In this document: positions 46,136 through 56,083 of the stretch, in pieces
How the letters are laid out: each line of letters opens with the position of its first letter
Numbering within the stretch: the stretch's first letter is position 1
Source: Microbacterium natoriense
Lineage (GTDB): Bacteria > Actinomycetota > Actinomycetes > Actinomycetales > Microbacteriaceae
Length of the DNA: 64,000 bases
Direction: 5' to 3'
NCBI RefSeq assembly: GCF_030816295.1
Contig: NZ_JAUSXV010000001.1
Span: 2,666,001-2,730,000, forward strand
Program-made: the position numbers and the translations under genes
Notes under the pieces: model-generated
Told to the model about the DNA's origin: nothing
Seen by the model: only the letters and a program-made list of their open reading frames with translations
The model's database searches: none

Positions 46136-46140
46136 GAATA

Positions 46141-46398
46141 TCACTCTGCGTGACGAAGGCGGAGCTTGTCCTCGTTGATCTCGTGCAGCGCGATCGTGAG
46201 CGGCTTGTCCTCGACGGACGAGTCGACGAGCGGACCGACGTTGTCGAACAGGTTGCCCTCGTGCAGATCCGAGTAGTAGTCGTTGATCTGACGGGCCCGC
46301 TTGGCGGCGTAGATGACGAGTTCGTACTTCGAGTCGACGCGGTCGAGCAGGTTGTCGATGGGGGGATCGATGATGCCCTTGTTGTGGTGTCCGGCCAT
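46141..46398 (-). CDS. rpoZ: RNA polymerase omega subunit
   Basis: 85 residues. It has the omega core [30 protein letters not shown] and a C-terminal acidic-basic tail ([23 protein letters not shown]) as in actinobacteria. It assists assembly of RNA polymerase around beta'. It lies between gmk and metK as in other actinobacteria, but the coaBC gene often found next to it is not here. Confidence 0.97.
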   Translation of the reverse strand: MAGHHNKGIIDPPIDNLLDRVDSKYELVIYAAKRARQINDYYSDLHEGNLFDNVGPLVDSSVEDKPLTIALHEINEDKLRLRHAE

Positions 46399-46457
46399 GG
46401 TGGGACCTCCTGATCAGGCGACGGGTGCGTCGCGAAGACGGTGCAATGGGCGCGCGA

Positions 46458-46476
46458 CCCTTCGACAAGCTCAGGG
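46458..46476. repeat. Dispersed-type short palindromic element
   Basis: CCCTTCGACAAGCTCAGGG, an imperfect palindrome of a kind that recurs in intergenic regions of many high-GC genomes. It lies in the 110-bp gap between gmk and rpoZ. I see only this copy in the window. Confidence 0.5.
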
Positions 46477-46508
46477 ACCCAGATGGCTCGGGGACCCGGT
46501 TCGACGTG

Positions 46509-47417
46509 TCAGCGCGCAGAGCCTAGGGACAATTCTACGACCTCCGCGGCGGCCGTGGCGACGTCCTCGTTCACGATGAGGTGATCGAACTCGTTCTGCG
46601 CCGCAAGTTCGACCTTCGCGGTCTTGAGCCGGCGGGCCCGTTCCTCCGCGTTCTCGGTGCCTCGGCCGACCAGCCGCTGCACGAGTTCGTCCCACGTCGG
46701 CGGCAGCAGGAAGATGAGCGTGGCTGCCGGCTCCGCGCGTCGCACCTGCCTGGCGCCCTGGAGGTCGATCTCGAGCAGAACCGTCTTGCCTTCGGACAGC
46801 GCGGCGTCGATCGGCGCGCGCGGAGTGCCGTACCGGGACTTGTTGTGCACCACCGCGTACTCGAGCAGCTCGCCGTCGGCGATCAGCCGGTCGAACTCGG
46901 CGTCGTCGACGAAGTAGTAGTGCACCCCGTCGATCTCCCCCGGGCGCGGCGCGCGCGTGGTGGCCGACACGGAGAGATGGATCTCGGGGTTGTGCTCGCG
47001 GATGTGCGCGGCGACCGTGCCCTTGCCGACAGCCGTGGGGCCGGCCAGCACGAGCAGACGGCTGCGGCCGCCACGAGGCTCCAGCACAGGGAAGCGGCTG
47101 TCGAGCCAGCCCCGGAGCACGGCGCGCTGGCGGACGCCGAGTCCGCCCAGGCGCTTGACCGGCGAGATCTGCAGCTCGGACAGGATCCGATCGCGTTTGC
47201 CTGCGCCGATAGCGGGCAGCGCCAGCAGGAAGTCGGTGATGCGCATCGAGCCTTCGACCGACTCGGCATCGGCGGTCGCGTGGTCCAGCACCTTCTGCGG
47301 GGAGACCACGCGCATGGTGAGGTCGCGCTTGAGCGAGGCTCTGGCGCGTCGGCGTTCCACAGCACGCCGTGCCGCCGCCGCGCGGTCGACCTCGGGAACA
47401 GAACGGTTCTCAGCCAT
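46509..47417 (-). CDS. gmk: Fused actinobacterial integration host factor (mIHF) and guanylate kinase
   Basis: 302 residues from ATG 47417, which overlaps the pyrF stop by 8 bases. Residues 1 to about 110 match mIHF, the actinobacterial nucleoid protein: helices ending in [52 protein letters not shown], including the helix-two-turn-helix. Residues about 118-302 are guanylate kinase: P-loop GPTAVGKGT (126-134), [22 protein letters not shown] for GMP binding and [12 protein letters not shown] for the lid. It phosphorylates GMP to GDP. In many actinobacteria mihF and gmk are separate neighbours; here they are one polypeptide with no internal stop. Confidence 0.95.
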   Translation of the reverse strand: MAENRSVPEVDRAAAARRAVERRRARASLKRDLTMRVVSPQKVLDHATADAESVEGSMRITDFLLALPAIGAGKRDRILSELQISPVKRLGGLGVRQRAVLRGWLDSRFPVLEPRGGRSRLLVLAGPTAVGKGTVAAHIREHNPEIHLSVSATTRAPRPGEIDGVHYYFVDDAEFDRLIADGELLEYAVVHNKSRYGTPRAPIDAALSEGKTVLLEIDLQGARQVRRAEPAATLIFLLPPTWDELVQRLVGRGTENAEERARRLKTAKVELAAQNEFDHLIVNEDVATAAAEVVELSLGSAR

Positions 47418-48252
47418 GCCGCAGCGCCTCCCGATACGCCTCCGCGGCGCCGACGATCGCATCGGCGATCCCCGTCGCCCCGGCCTTCAGAATGCTCCGG
47501 CTCTCGCTGGCGAACACCTGGGGTGCGGCCTGACCGTACCGCGTGCGCAGATCAGCGGGTCCCGCACCCTGGGTGCCGAAGCCGGGGCCGAGGATGGGCG
47601 CCGGCGGAGTGAACGCTGCGATTCCGGCATCCGCCCAGTCGACGGTCGCACCCACGACGAAGCCGTGGCTCCCCCACTCGCCATCGGCCGTGTCCGCCGT
47701 ATTGCGCGCAGACACATCAGCGACGACGGATGCCGACACGGTCGGCCCCTGCGCTGTGCGGGCGCGCTGGATCGCCGCCGCTTCGGGATTGCTCGTGGCG
47801 GCGAGGACGAAGGTGCCCTTGCCGTGACGCGATGCCAGAGCGAAGGCGCCGTCGAGCACGCCGACGCCGAGGAACGGATTGACCGTGAGCGCGTCTGCCT
47901 CCAGCGGCGAGCCCGGTGTGAACCATGCTGCCGCGTAGGCGTCCATTGTCGTGTCGATGTCGCCCCGTTTGGCGTCGGCGATCACGAGGAGATCGGCAGC
48001 GCGGGCGGCCGCGAGCACCTCCTCGAGGGCGACGTATCCGGCGGAGCCGAAGCGCTCGAAGAACGACACCTGCGGCTTCACCGCTGCGACGCGCCCAGCG
48101 GCCGCGTCCACCGTCCTGAGGCCGAATTCGCGGACGCCCTCGCCGCTCTGCGGCAGACTCCATGCGTCGAGCAGCGCAGCGTGGGGATCGATGCCGACGC
48201 ACAGCGGACCGTGCGCGGCGAGAGCCGCCCTCGCCCGTTCTCCGAAGCTCAC
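47410..48252 (-). CDS. pyrF: Orotidine-5'-phosphate decarboxylase, type 2
   Basis: 280 residues. It performs the last step to UMP. It has the longer type 2 form with [29 protein letters not shown] and the catalytic motif [16 protein letters not shown]. It is coupled to carB by four bases and to gmk by eight. The product UMP is the signal expected to act through PyrR on this operon. Confidence 0.97.
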   Translation of the reverse strand: MSFGERARAALAAHGPLCVGIDPHAALLDAWSLPQSGEGVREFGLRTVDAAAGRVAAVKPQVSFFERFGSAGYVALEEVLAAARAADLLVIADAKRGDIDTTMDAYAAAWFTPGSPLEADALTVNPFLGVGVLDGAFALASRHGKGTFVLAATSNPEAAAIQRARTAQGPTVSASVVADVSARNTADTADGEWGSHGFVVGATVDWADAGIAAFTPPAPILGPGFGTQGAGPADLRTRYGQAAPQVFASESRSILKAGATGIADAIVGAAEAYREALRHG

Positions 48253-51200
48253 GCTCCCACCATCGCCTTCCGGTCCTCCGCGTACTCCTGCAGGCTGCGG
48301 ACCTCGAAGCCCTCGTGGGCGGCGTCCATACCGCTCACCGCGGCGCCGAGCACGGCCATCGTGGTGAACAGCGCCTTGTCGGCGGCGACCGCCGCCGCCC
48401 GGATCTCGTAGCCGTCGGCGCGCGTCGCGCCGCCCGACGGAGTGTTCACGACGATGTCGATCGCGCCCTCGTTGATGAGGTCGACGACGTTCTTCGCACC
48501 CGATTCCTGCGTCTCGCTGTACTTCTCGACGACCGTCACCGCGATGCCGTTGCGAGAGAGGATCTCGGCGGTGCCCTCGGTGGCGACGATCGTGAAGCCG
48601 AGTTGCTGCAGACGGTGCGCCGGCAGGATGACGGCGCGCTTGTCGGAGTCGGCTACCGAGATGAACACCGTGCCCGAGGTCGGCATGCCCCCGTAGGCGG
48701 CGGCCTGGCTCTTCGCGAACGCGGTCGGGAAGTCGCGGTCGATGCCCATGACCTCGCCGGTCGAGCGCATCTCCGGGCCGAGGATCGAGTCGACGGTCTT
48801 GCCGTCGGCGGTGCGGAACCGCTTGAACGGCAGCACGGCCTCCTTGACCGAGACCGGTGCACCGAGCGGCACGCGCGAACCGTCCTGCTCGGGCAGCATG
48901 CCCTCGGCACGCAGCTCGGCGATCGTGGCGCCGACCATGATGCGGCTCGCGGCCTTGGCCATCGGGATGCCGAGGGCCTTCGAGACGAAAGGCACCGTGC
49001 GGCTCGCGCGCGGGTTGGCCTCGATCACGTAGAGCACGCCGGCGCTGATCGCGAACTGCACGTTCAGCAGACCCCGAACGCCGACCCCCTTCGCGATCGC
49101 GAGGGTGGCCTCGCGCACGCGGTCGACGTCGGTGCGCCCGAGGGACACCGGCGGCAGGGTGCAGCTGGAGTCACCGGAGTGGATGCCGGCCTCCTCGAGG
49201 TGCTCCATGACTCCGCCGATGAAGAGATCGGTGCCGTCGTACAGCGCGTCGACGTCGAGTTCGATCGCGTCGTCGAGGAAGCGGTCGACCAGAAGCGGCT
49301 TGCCCTCTTCGATGATGACCTCGCCCGCCGTGCGCACGAAGTAGTCGCGCAGAGCGTTGGTGCCGTACACGATCTCCATGCCGCGTCCGCCGAGCACGAA
49401 GCTCGGGCGCACGAGCACCGGGTAGCCGATCTCCTCGGCGATGCGGACGGCGCCGTCGACGTCGATCGCCGTGCCGCTGCGCGGTGCGACGAGTCCGGCC
49501 TCGTCGAGCAGACGCGAGAAGAGCTCGCGCTCCTCGGCCAGGTCGATCGCCGCGGGACTCGTTCCGAGCACGGCGTAGCCCGCAGCCTCGATGCCCTTCG
49601 CCAGGCCCAGGGGGGTCTGGCCGCCCAGCTGGCAGACGACGCCGAGGATCGTGCCGCTCGCGGCCTCGGCGTCGAGCACCTCGAGAACGTCTTCGAGCGT
49701 CAGCGGCTCGAAGTACAGACGGTCGGAGGTGTCGTAGTCGGTCGACACGGTCTCTGGGTTGCAGTTGACCATGACGGTCTCGAAGCCGGCATCCGACAGC
49801 GCGAACGAGGCGTGCACGCAGGAGTAGTCGAACTCGACGCCCTGGCCGATGCGGTTCGGGCCGGACCCGATGATGACGACCTTCGTACGGTCAGACGGCG
49901 CGACCTCGGTCTCGAAGTCGTAGCTCGAGTAGTGGTACGGCGTGAGGGCCGGGAACTCGCCCGCGCACGTGTCGACCGTCTTGTAGACGGGGCGGATGCC
50001 GAGGCCATGCCGGATGCCGCGGACCTCCGGCTCCGAGATCCCGCGCAGCTCGGCGAGCTGCGCATCGGAGAATCCGTGCTCCTTGGCGTAGCGGATCGTC
50101 TCGGCATCGAACTCGGCCGCCGTGCGGACCGTCTCGGCGACCTCGTTGATCAGCACGATCTGGTCGATGAACCACGGGTCGATCGCGGTCGCCTCGAATG
50201 CCTGCTCGATGGTCGCGCCCTTGCGCAGCGCCTGCTGCAGCGTGACGATGCGGCCGTCGGTCGGGATCTTCGAGATCTCCAGAAGCTGCTCCATCGAGCG
50301 GTCCTCACGACCCCAGTGGAAGCTCGAGCCGCGCTTCTCCAGAGAGCGCAGGGCCTTCTGCAGCGCCGTGGCGTAGTTGCGGCCGATCGCCATGGCCTCG
50401 CCCACCGACTTCATGGTGGTCGTCAGGGTGGCGTCGGCAGCCGGGAACTTCTCGAAGGCGAATCGCGGGACCTTCACCACGACATAGTCGAGCGTGGGCT
50501 CGAAGCTCGCCGGAGTGACCCCCGTGATGTCATTGGGGATCTCGTCGAGGCGGTAGCCGAGCGCGAGCTTGGCCGCGAGCTTCGCGATCGGGAAGCCGGT
50601 CGCCTTCGAGGCGAGGGCGCTCGAGCGCGAGACTCGCGGATTCATCTCGATCACGATGATGCGGCCGTTCGAGGGGTCGACCGCGAACTGGATGTTGCAG
50701 CCACCGGTGTCGACGCCGACGGCGCGGATGATGTCGATGCCGATGTCGCGGAGCTTCTGGTACTCACGGTCGGTGAGCGTCAGGGCCGGGGCGACGGTGA
50801 TCGAATCGCCCGTGTGCACGCCGACGGGGTCGACGTTCTCGATCGAGCAGACGACGACCGTGTTGTCGGCCGTGTCGCGCATGAGCTCGAGCTCGTATTC
50901 CTTCCATCCGAGGATCGACTCCTCCAGGAGCACCTCGGTGGTCGGAGAATCGCGCAGACCGGCGCCGCCGATACGGCGGAGGTCTTCTTCGTCGTACGCG
51001 AAGCCCGAACCGAGACCGCCCATCGTGAACGAGGGACGCACGACGAGCGGGTAGCCCAGTTCGGCTGCACCCTCGAGCAGGTCGTCCATCGTGTGCGCGA
51101 TGACGCTGCGGGCGACGTCAGCGCCGGCATCGAGCACGAGCTGCTTGAAGATCTGACGGTCCTCGCCCTTGTTGATCGCCTCGAAGCTCGCGCCGATCAG

Positions 51201-51542
51201 TTCGACGTCGTACTTCTCGAGGATGCCGTGGTTGTGCAGCTCGATCGCGGCGTTCAGGGCGGTCTGCCCGCCCAGGGTCGGAAGGATGGCGTCAGGACGC
51301 TCCTTCGCGATGATGGTCTCGATGACCTGCCAGGTGATCGGCTCGATGTAGGTGGCATCGGCGAAGTCGGGGTCGGTCATGATCGTGGCGGGGTTGGAGT
51401 TGACCAGGATCACCCGGACGCCCTCTTCGCGGAGGACCCGGCACGCCTGGGTGCCGGAGTAGTCGAACTCGCAGGCCTGACCGATGACGATCGGGCCGGA
51501 GCCGATGACGAGGACGGAGGAGATGTCGTCGCGCTTGGGCAT
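48249..51542 (-). CDS. carB: Carbamoyl-phosphate synthase, large subunit
   Basis: 1097 residues. Two homologous ATP-grasp halves, each with its synthase domain ([23 protein letters not shown] and [21 protein letters not shown]), are followed by the C-terminal allosteric MGS-like domain (from about 950). It makes carbamoyl phosphate from bicarbonate, ATP and ammonia from CarA, for both pyrimidine and arginine synthesis. It overlaps carA by one base (TAATG) and pyrF by four. Confidence 0.98.
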   Translation of the reverse strand: MPKRDDISSVLVIGSGPIVIGQACEFDYSGTQACRVLREEGVRVILVNSNPATIMTDPDFADATYIEPITWQVIETIIAKERPDAILPTLGGQTALNAAIELHNHGILEKYDVELIGASFEAINKGEDRQIFKQLVLDAGADVARSVIAHTMDDLLEGAAELGYPLVVRPSFTMGGLGSGFAYDEEDLRRIGGAGLRDSPTTEVLLEESILGWKEYELELMRDTADNTVVVCSIENVDPVGVHTGDSITVAPALTLTDREYQKLRDIGIDIIRAVGVDTGGCNIQFAVDPSNGRIIVIEMNPRVSRSSALASKATGFPIAKLAAKLALGYRLDEIPNDITGVTPASFEPTLDYVVVKVPRFAFEKFPAADATLTTTMKSVGEAMAIGRNYATALQKALRSLEKRGSSFHWGREDRSMEQLLEISKIPTDGRIVTLQQALRKGATIEQAFEATAIDPWFIDQIVLINEVAETVRTAAEFDAETIRYAKEHGFSDAQLAELRGISEPEVRGIRHGLGIRPVYKTVDTCAGEFPALTPYHYSSYDFETEVAPSDRTKVVIIGSGPNRIGQGVEFDYSCVHASFALSDAGFETVMVNCNPETVSTDYDTSDRLYFEPLTLEDVLEVLDAEAASGTILGVVCQLGGQTPLGLAKGIEAAGYAVLGTSPAAIDLAEERELFSRLLDEAGLVAPRSGTAIDVDGAVRIAEEIGYPVLVRPSFVLGGRGMEIVYGTNALRDYFVRTAGEVIIEEGKPLLVDRFLDDAIELDVDALYDGTDLFIGGVMEHLEEAGIHSGDSSCTLPPVSLGRTDVDRVREATLAIAKGVGVRGLLNVQFAISAGVLYVIEANPRASRTVPFVSKALGIPMAKAASRIMVGATIAELRAEGMLPEQDGSRVPLGAPVSVKEAVLPFKRFRTADGKTVDSILGPEMRSTGEVMGIDRDFPTAFAKSQAAAYGGMPTSGTVFISVADSDKRAVILPAHRLQQLGFTIVATEGTAEILSRNGIAVTVVEKYSETQESGAKNVVDLINEGAIDIVVNTPSGGATRADGYEIRAAAVAADKALFTTMAVLGAAVSGMDAAHEGFEVRSLQEYAEDRKAMVGA

Positions 51543-52681
51543 TACTTGGCGTCCTTCTGGCTTGCGATGACCAGGTCGCGGAACCGGTCGAAGAGGTAGT
51601 TGGCATCGTGGGGACCCGCGGCGGCCTCGGGGTGGTACTGCACCGAGAAGGCGGGGATGTCGAGCGCGCGAAGGCCCTCGACCACCTGGTCGTTGAGACC
51701 GATGTGGCTCACTTCGACCTGGCCGTAGCCGTTCGGACTCTCGAACGGGCCGTCGAGTGGCGCCTCCACGGCGAAGCCGTGGTTGTGCGAGGTGATCTCG
51801 ACGCGTCCGGTGGACTTGTCGAGCACGGGCTGGTTGATGCCGCGGTGACCGAACGTGAGCTTGTACGTGCCGAGCCCGAGAGCGCGGCCGAAGAGCTGAT
51901 TGCCGAAGCAGATGCCGAAGTAGGGCAATTCGGCGTCGAGGACCTCGCGGAGCACCGCGACCTGGGCATCGGATGCCGAGGGGTCGCCGGGACCGTTCGA
52001 GTAGAACACGGCCACCGGGTCGATCGCCGTGATGTCGGCGAAGGTCGAGGACTGCGGGAGCACGTGCACCTCGAAACCGCGCGCGGCGAGGTTGTCGATC
52101 GTGGCCTGCTTCACGCCGAGGTCGAGGACGGCGAGGTTGCCGATCTTCTCACCGATCGCGGTCGTGACGGTCGCGACCTCGACGGAGACCTGCGCCGACA
52201 GGTTCTGACCCGCCATCTCCGGCGCGTCCCGGACGATGCGCAGCTGCTCATCGGCATCCGTCGCCGCCGCCTCCCCCGAGAAGATGCCGCCGCGCATGGA
52301 TCCGGCCGAGCGGATGTGGCGGGTGATCGAGCGCGTGTCGATGCCGCTGATGCCCACCACGCCGTCCTGCACGAGGATCTCGTCGAGCGAGGCGTTGGCG
52401 CGCCAGTTGGATACGACGCGCGAGGGGTCGCGCACGATGTAGCCGGCGACCCAGATGCGTCGGGATTCGGGGTCTTCGTCGTTCATGCCGGTGTTGCCGA
52501 TGTGCGGCGCGGTCTGCAGGACGATCTGTCCGGCGTAGGACGGGTCGGTCAGCGTCTCCTGATAGCCGGACATGCCGGTTGCGAAGACGACCTCTCCGAG
52601 AGTCGTGCCGAGGGCGCCGTAGGCGCGGCCGACATGGCGGGTTCCGTCTTCCAGGACGAGGACTGCCTTATCGAAGGTCAT
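51542..52681 (-). CDS. carA: Carbamoyl-phosphate synthase, small subunit (glutaminase)
   Basis: 379 residues. The N-terminal CarA domain (about 5-150) is followed by a class I glutamine amidotransferase domain. Its nucleophile is the Cys of [16 protein letters not shown], where the usual GICLGHQ reads GICFGNQ, and the His/Glu pair is in [12 protein letters not shown]. It delivers ammonia to CarB. It overlaps carB by one base and the small membrane-protein gene upstream by four. Confidence 0.97.
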   Translation of the reverse strand: MTFDKAVLVLEDGTRHVGRAYGALGTTLGEVVFATGMSGYQETLTDPSYAGQIVLQTAPHIGNTGMNDEDPESRRIWVAGYIVRDPSRVVSNWRANASLDEILVQDGVVGISGIDTRSITRHIRSAGSMRGGIFSGEAAATDADEQLRIVRDAPEMAGQNLSAQVSVEVATVTTAIGEKIGNLAVLDLGVKQATIDNLAARGFEVHVLPQSSTFADITAIDPVAVFYSNGPGDPSASDAQVAVLREVLDAELPYFGICFGNQLFGRALGLGTYKLTFGHRGINQPVLDKSTGRVEITSHNHGFAVEAPLDGPFESPNGYGQVEVSHIGLNDQVVEGLRALDIPAFSVQYHPEAAAGPHDANYLFDRFRDLVIASQKDAK

Positions 52682-53187
52682 GACGTGGCTCCTGTGTCGT
52701 CGGCGGCGGGTACGAGCCGCCGCAGTTCTGCGATGAAGTTCTGCGGATCGCCGTCGGCGATCCGGATGTACGAGTCGACGACCGTGTCGTCGGAGGCGCT
52801 CCAGACGATGCGCACGAGTCCGCCCGGTTCGACGACCTTGTCGATCGTGACCGTGGCGCGGTCGACTCCCACGAGGCGCGAGGAGGCGAGGAACACAGTG
52901 GGCGCGCCGTCGAGGCAGAGCGCGAGGCCCCGGTCGGTCACGGCTGCCTCTCCCCTGGCCCGGTATGCGAGCGGCGAGATCGCCAGTCGTTCGAGCGGCT
53001 GGTCGTGCTTCGTGGTCGACACGTACAGCACCTCGTGCCGATCGACGACCTCGGCGTGCTCCGGGACGCCGAGCGGCGCCGTGAGCGCAGAGTCCCGTCG
53101 CACCCTGGCGCGCCAGGCGAGAAGCATCGCGAGCAGCACGAGGGCTGCCAGCGCGATCATGGCTCCGATCGCGAATTCGCGCGTCAC
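52678..53187 (-). CDS. Small membrane protein in the pyr operon (PH-like domain)
   Basis: 169 residues from GTG 53187, which overlaps the pyrC stop as GTGA. A single membrane helix at about 5-26 ([21 protein letters not shown]) is followed by a basic stretch and a soluble beta-rich domain of about 130 residues. A protein of this type is regularly found between pyrC and carA in actinobacteria and is often described as carrying a bacterial PH-like domain. Its role in pyrimidine synthesis, if any, is unknown. Confidence 0.85.
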   Translation of the reverse strand: MTREFAIGAMIALAALVLLAMLLAWRARVRRDSALTAPLGVPEHAEVVDRHEVLYVSTTKHDQPLERLAISPLAYRARGEAAVTDRGLALCLDGAPTVFLASSRLVGVDRATVTIDKVVEPGGLVRIVWSASDDTVVDSYIRIADGDPQNFIAELRRLVPAADDTGATS

Positions 53188-54512
53188 TTCGACCCGCCCC
53201 GTTCGCTTGTCGCGCCGAGCTCGGCCACGACCGCTCCGTCGTCGACGGTCAGCACGCCGCCGTGCAGCGTGTACTGCACGCGGCCAGGCAGATCGCGACC
53301 GAGGTACGGCGAGTTCGCGCTGCGGCCATGCAGGTCGGCCTCGGTGAACACACCGGCGACCGAGGCGTCGTACAGCGCGATGTGCGCCGGCTGCCCGATC
53401 TCGAGCGGCGTGCCGTGGCCCGACAGGCGTCCGATGCGCGCCGGTGCGGCGCTCATCACCCTGGCGACGTCCGCCCAGCCGATCAGGCCCGTCTGCACCA
53501 TCGACTGGTGCACGACGCGCAGCGCGCTCTCGAGCCCGACCATGCCGTTCGCTGCCGCCTGCCACTCGCAGGCCTTGTGCTCGCTGGGGTGCGGTGCGTG
53601 GTCGGTCGCGACGATGTCGATGGTGCCGTCGGCGAGGCCTTCGCGCACCGCGATCACGTCTTCCTCACGGCGCAGCGGGGGGTTGACCTTGTACCTCGCG
53701 TCGTAGCCGCGAACCAGTTCCTCGGTGAGCAGCAGGTGGTGCGGGGTGACCTCGGCAGTCACGTCGATGCCGCGCTTCTTGGCCCAGCGGATGATGTCGA
53801 CCGATCCTGCAGTGGACAGGTGGCACACGTGCAGGCGCGAGCCGACGTGCTCGGCGAGCAGGACGTCGCGGGCGATGATCGACTCCTCGGCCACGGCCGG
53901 CCAGCCTGCGAGCCCGAGCTCGGCGGAGACCGTTCCCTCGTTCATCTGCGCGCCCTCGGTGAGCCTGGGGTCCTGCGCGTGCTGGGCGATGACGCCGCCG
54001 AAGGACTTCACGTACTCCAGCGCGCGGCGCATGATCAGCGGATCGAAGACGCAGAAGCCGTCGTCGCTGAACACCCGCACCTGGGCGCGGGATGTCGCCA
54101 TGGCTCCGAGTTCTGCGAGACGCTCGCCCTTCTGTCCGACCGTGACGGCGCCGATGGGCTGGACGGTGGCGTAGCCGGCCGCCTCGCCGAGCGCGAGCTC
54201 CTGCTCCACGACCCCGGCGGTGTCGGCCACCGGCGACGTGTTGGGCATCGCGAACACTGCCGTGAACCCGCCGGATGCCGCGGCCTTCGTGCCGGTGAGG
54301 ATCGTCTCGGACGCCTCGTACCCCGGCTCACGCAGATGGGTGTGCAGATCGACGAGCCCCGGAAGGGCGACCAGGCCGTTCGCGTCGATGACGCGGGCTC
54401 CCGCTCTGCTGAGACCGGACCCGATCTCGGCGATCACGCCGTCGTGCACGATGATGTCGGCGCTCTCGGCACCGAGAAGCTGTGCGCCGGTGATGACGAG
54501 GGTCTCGCTCAC
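53184..54512 (-). CDS. pyrC: Dihydroorotase
   Basis: 442 residues, the long (type I-like) form. Metal ligands His57 and His59 lie in [16 protein letters not shown], with further His at [10 protein letters not shown] and Asp at [18 protein letters not shown]. It closes carbamoyl aspartate to dihydroorotate. It is coupled to pyrB by an ATGA-type overlap and to the small membrane-protein gene downstream by four bases. Confidence 0.97.
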   Translation of the reverse strand: MSETLVITGAQLLGAESADIIVHDGVIAEIGSGLSRAGARVIDANGLVALPGLVDLHTHLREPGYEASETILTGTKAAASGGFTAVFAMPNTSPVADTAGVVEQELALGEAAGYATVQPIGAVTVGQKGERLAELGAMATSRAQVRVFSDDGFCVFDPLIMRRALEYVKSFGGVIAQHAQDPRLTEGAQMNEGTVSAELGLAGWPAVAEESIIARDVLLAEHVGSRLHVCHLSTAGSVDIIRWAKKRGIDVTAEVTPHHLLLTEELVRGYDARYKVNPPLRREEDVIAVREGLADGTIDIVATDHAPHPSEHKACEWQAAANGMVGLESALRVVHQSMVQTGLIGWADVARVMSAAPARIGRLSGHGTPLEIGQPAHIALYDASVAGVFTEADLHGRSANSPYLGRDLPGRVQYTLHGGVLTVDDGAVVAELGATSERGGSK

Positions 54513-55474
54513 TGGTCTCCCCCTCGTTCTTCGTCTCGTTCTCCTGCAAGGAGCAGGTACAGCACCGCCATGCGGATGGACACCCCGTTCGTCACCTGTT
54601 CGAGCACGGTCGAGCGTGCGGAGTCGGCGGCTTCGGAGGAGATCTCCAGGCCCCGGTTCATCGGTCCGGGGTGCATCACAATGCTACCGTCCGGCAGCCC
54701 GTCGACGCGCAATGCGTCCAGCCCCCATCGACGTGAATACTCCCGCTCAGTGGGGAAATACGCGGCGTTCATGCGTTCGAGCTGAATGCGGAGCATCATG
54801 ACGGCGTCCGGCCCCTCGGCCAGTGCCTGGTCGAGGTCGTAGAGCACCCGCACCGGCCACAACGACACGTTCTGAGGAACGAGGGTCGGCGGCGACACCA
54901 GGGTGACCTGAGCGCCGAGTGTCGTGAGAAGCCAGACGTTGGAGCGCGCGACCCGGGAATGCAGGACGTCCCCGACGATCACGACGCGGACGCCACTGAG
55001 GTCGCGGCCTCGGCTGTCGGCTCCGAAGCGCCGCTTGCGGATCGTGTAGGCGTCCAGCAGAGCCTGTGTCGGATGCTCGTGTGTTCCGTCGCCGGCGTTC
55101 ACCACGCCGGCCGAGATCCAGCCGCTCGTGGCGAGCGTCTGGGGAGCGCCGGACGAGGGATGCCGCACGACGACCGCGTCCGCTCCGATGGCTTCCAGGG
55201 TCTGCGCCGTGTCTTTCAGGCTCTCGCCCTTGGAGACGCTGGAGCCCTTGGCCGCGAAGTTGATGACGTCTGCGGAGAGCCGCTTCGCGGCGGCTTCGAA
55301 GGAGATGCGCGTGCGCGTCGAGTCCTCGAAGAAGAGGTTGACGACGGTCTTGCCGCGCAGCGTGGGGAGCTTCTTGACCTCGCGCGACTGCGTGTCGGAC
55401 ATGTCCTCGGCGATGTCGAGGATCCGCAGAGCGGTGCTCTGGTCGAGCGTCCGGGTGTCGAGAAGATGTCTCAT
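54509..55474 (-). CDS. pyrB: Aspartate carbamoyltransferase, catalytic chain
   Basis: 321 residues. The carbamoyl-phosphate loop [13 protein letters not shown] (about 48-60) and the aspartate-binding block [28 protein letters not shown] are standard, as is [11 protein letters not shown]. It condenses carbamoyl phosphate and aspartate, the committed step. No PyrI regulatory chain is present, as expected where PyrR regulates. It is coupled to pyrR and pyrC by four-base overlaps. Confidence 0.98.
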   Translation of the reverse strand: MRHLLDTRTLDQSTALRILDIAEDMSDTQSREVKKLPTLRGKTVVNLFFEDSTRTRISFEAAAKRLSADVINFAAKGSSVSKGESLKDTAQTLEAIGADAVVVRHPSSGAPQTLATSGWISAGVVNAGDGTHEHPTQALLDAYTIRKRRFGADSRGRDLSGVRVVIVGDVLHSRVARSNVWLLTTLGAQVTLVSPPTLVPQNVSLWPVRVLYDLDQALAEGPDAVMMLRIQLERMNAAYFPTEREYSRRWGLDALRVDGLPDGSIVMHPGPMNRGLEISSEAADSARSTVLEQVTNGVSIRMAVLYLLLAGERDEERGGDQ

Positions 55475-56001
55475 GCTTCGATCGTCACCCCCTCCGCGCC
55501 GTCGTCTTCGAAGAGACGGACGTTGACGCGCTCGCTGCGGGCCGACGGGATGTTCTTGCCGATGAAGTCGGGGCGGATCGGCAGTTCGCGGTGCCCGCGG
55601 TCGATGAGAATCGCGAGGCGGACGATGGCGGGGCGCCCGATCGACTGCAGCGCGTCGAGAGCGGCGCGGATGCTGCGCCCGGAGAAGAGCACGTCATCGA
55701 CCAGGACGACGGTCTTGCCGTCGACGCCCCCGGCGGGGATGTCGGTGGGATGCGGCGAGCGGGTCGGGTGCTTGGCCAGATCATCGCGGAACAGCGTGAC
55801 GTCCAGCGCCCCGGAGGGAACAGACGTCTGCGCGATCTCGCTGATCAGAACGGCCAGACGGCGGGCGAGAGTGACTCCGCGGGTCGGAATGCCCAGCAGG
55901 ACGAGGTTCTCGGCGCCTCGATTCGACTCGAGGATCTCGTGCGCGATGCGGGTCAGCGCCCGCGCCACATCGGCTTCGTGCAGCACGGTACGTGCGCTCA
56001 T
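55471..56001 (-). CDS. pyrR: Bifunctional PyrR, pyr mRNA-binding attenuator / uracil phosphoribosyltransferase
   Basis: 176 residues. The PRPP motif [21 protein letters not shown] and the basic RNA-binding face ([18 protein letters not shown]) are typical. It binds pyr leader RNA when UMP or UTP is high. It is the first gene of the pyr operon, and a PyrR-type RNA site lies 18-29 bases before its own start codon, so it probably represses its own translation and, through coupled overlaps, the genes behind it. Confidence 0.97.
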   Translation of the reverse strand: MSARTVLHEADVARALTRIAHEILESNRGAENLVLLGIPTRGVTLARRLAVLISEIAQTSVPSGALDVTLFRDDLAKHPTRSPHPTDIPAGGVDGKTVVLVDDVLFSGRSIRAALDALQSIGRPAIVRLAILIDRGHRELPIRPDFIGKNIPSARSERVNVRLFEDDGAEGVTIEA

Positions 56002-56018
56002 CAGCCGCTCCCTTCTCC

Positions 56019-56030
56019 GCCTCTCTGGAC
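56019..56030 (-). promoter_or_regulatory. PyrR RNA-binding loop in the pyr leader
   Basis: Read on the minus strand it is GTCCAGAGAGGC, a close match to the PyrR binding-loop consensus (UCCAGAGAGG core). It ends only 18 bases before the pyrR ATG and next to the GAAGGGAG ribosome-binding site, and no terminator follows. This indicates translational rather than transcriptional control. A TAGACT box at 56058-56063 (minus strand) is a possible -10 for the transcript. Confidence 0.75.
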
Positions 56031-56083
56031 GGTGTTAAAGGTTGCTTCGGTGTTCCCAGTCTATCGGGTCGCTCGAGGCGGGT

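Noticed and set aside
46055..46140. SAM riboswitch upstream of metK
   Set aside because: The leader is only 86 bases and is dominated by one simple hairpin. The conserved core of known SAM riboswitch classes is not visible.
48162..51599. An 1145-codon open frame opposite carB
   Set aside because: Same cause: a shadow of a certain carB gene, with low-complexity composition and no motif.
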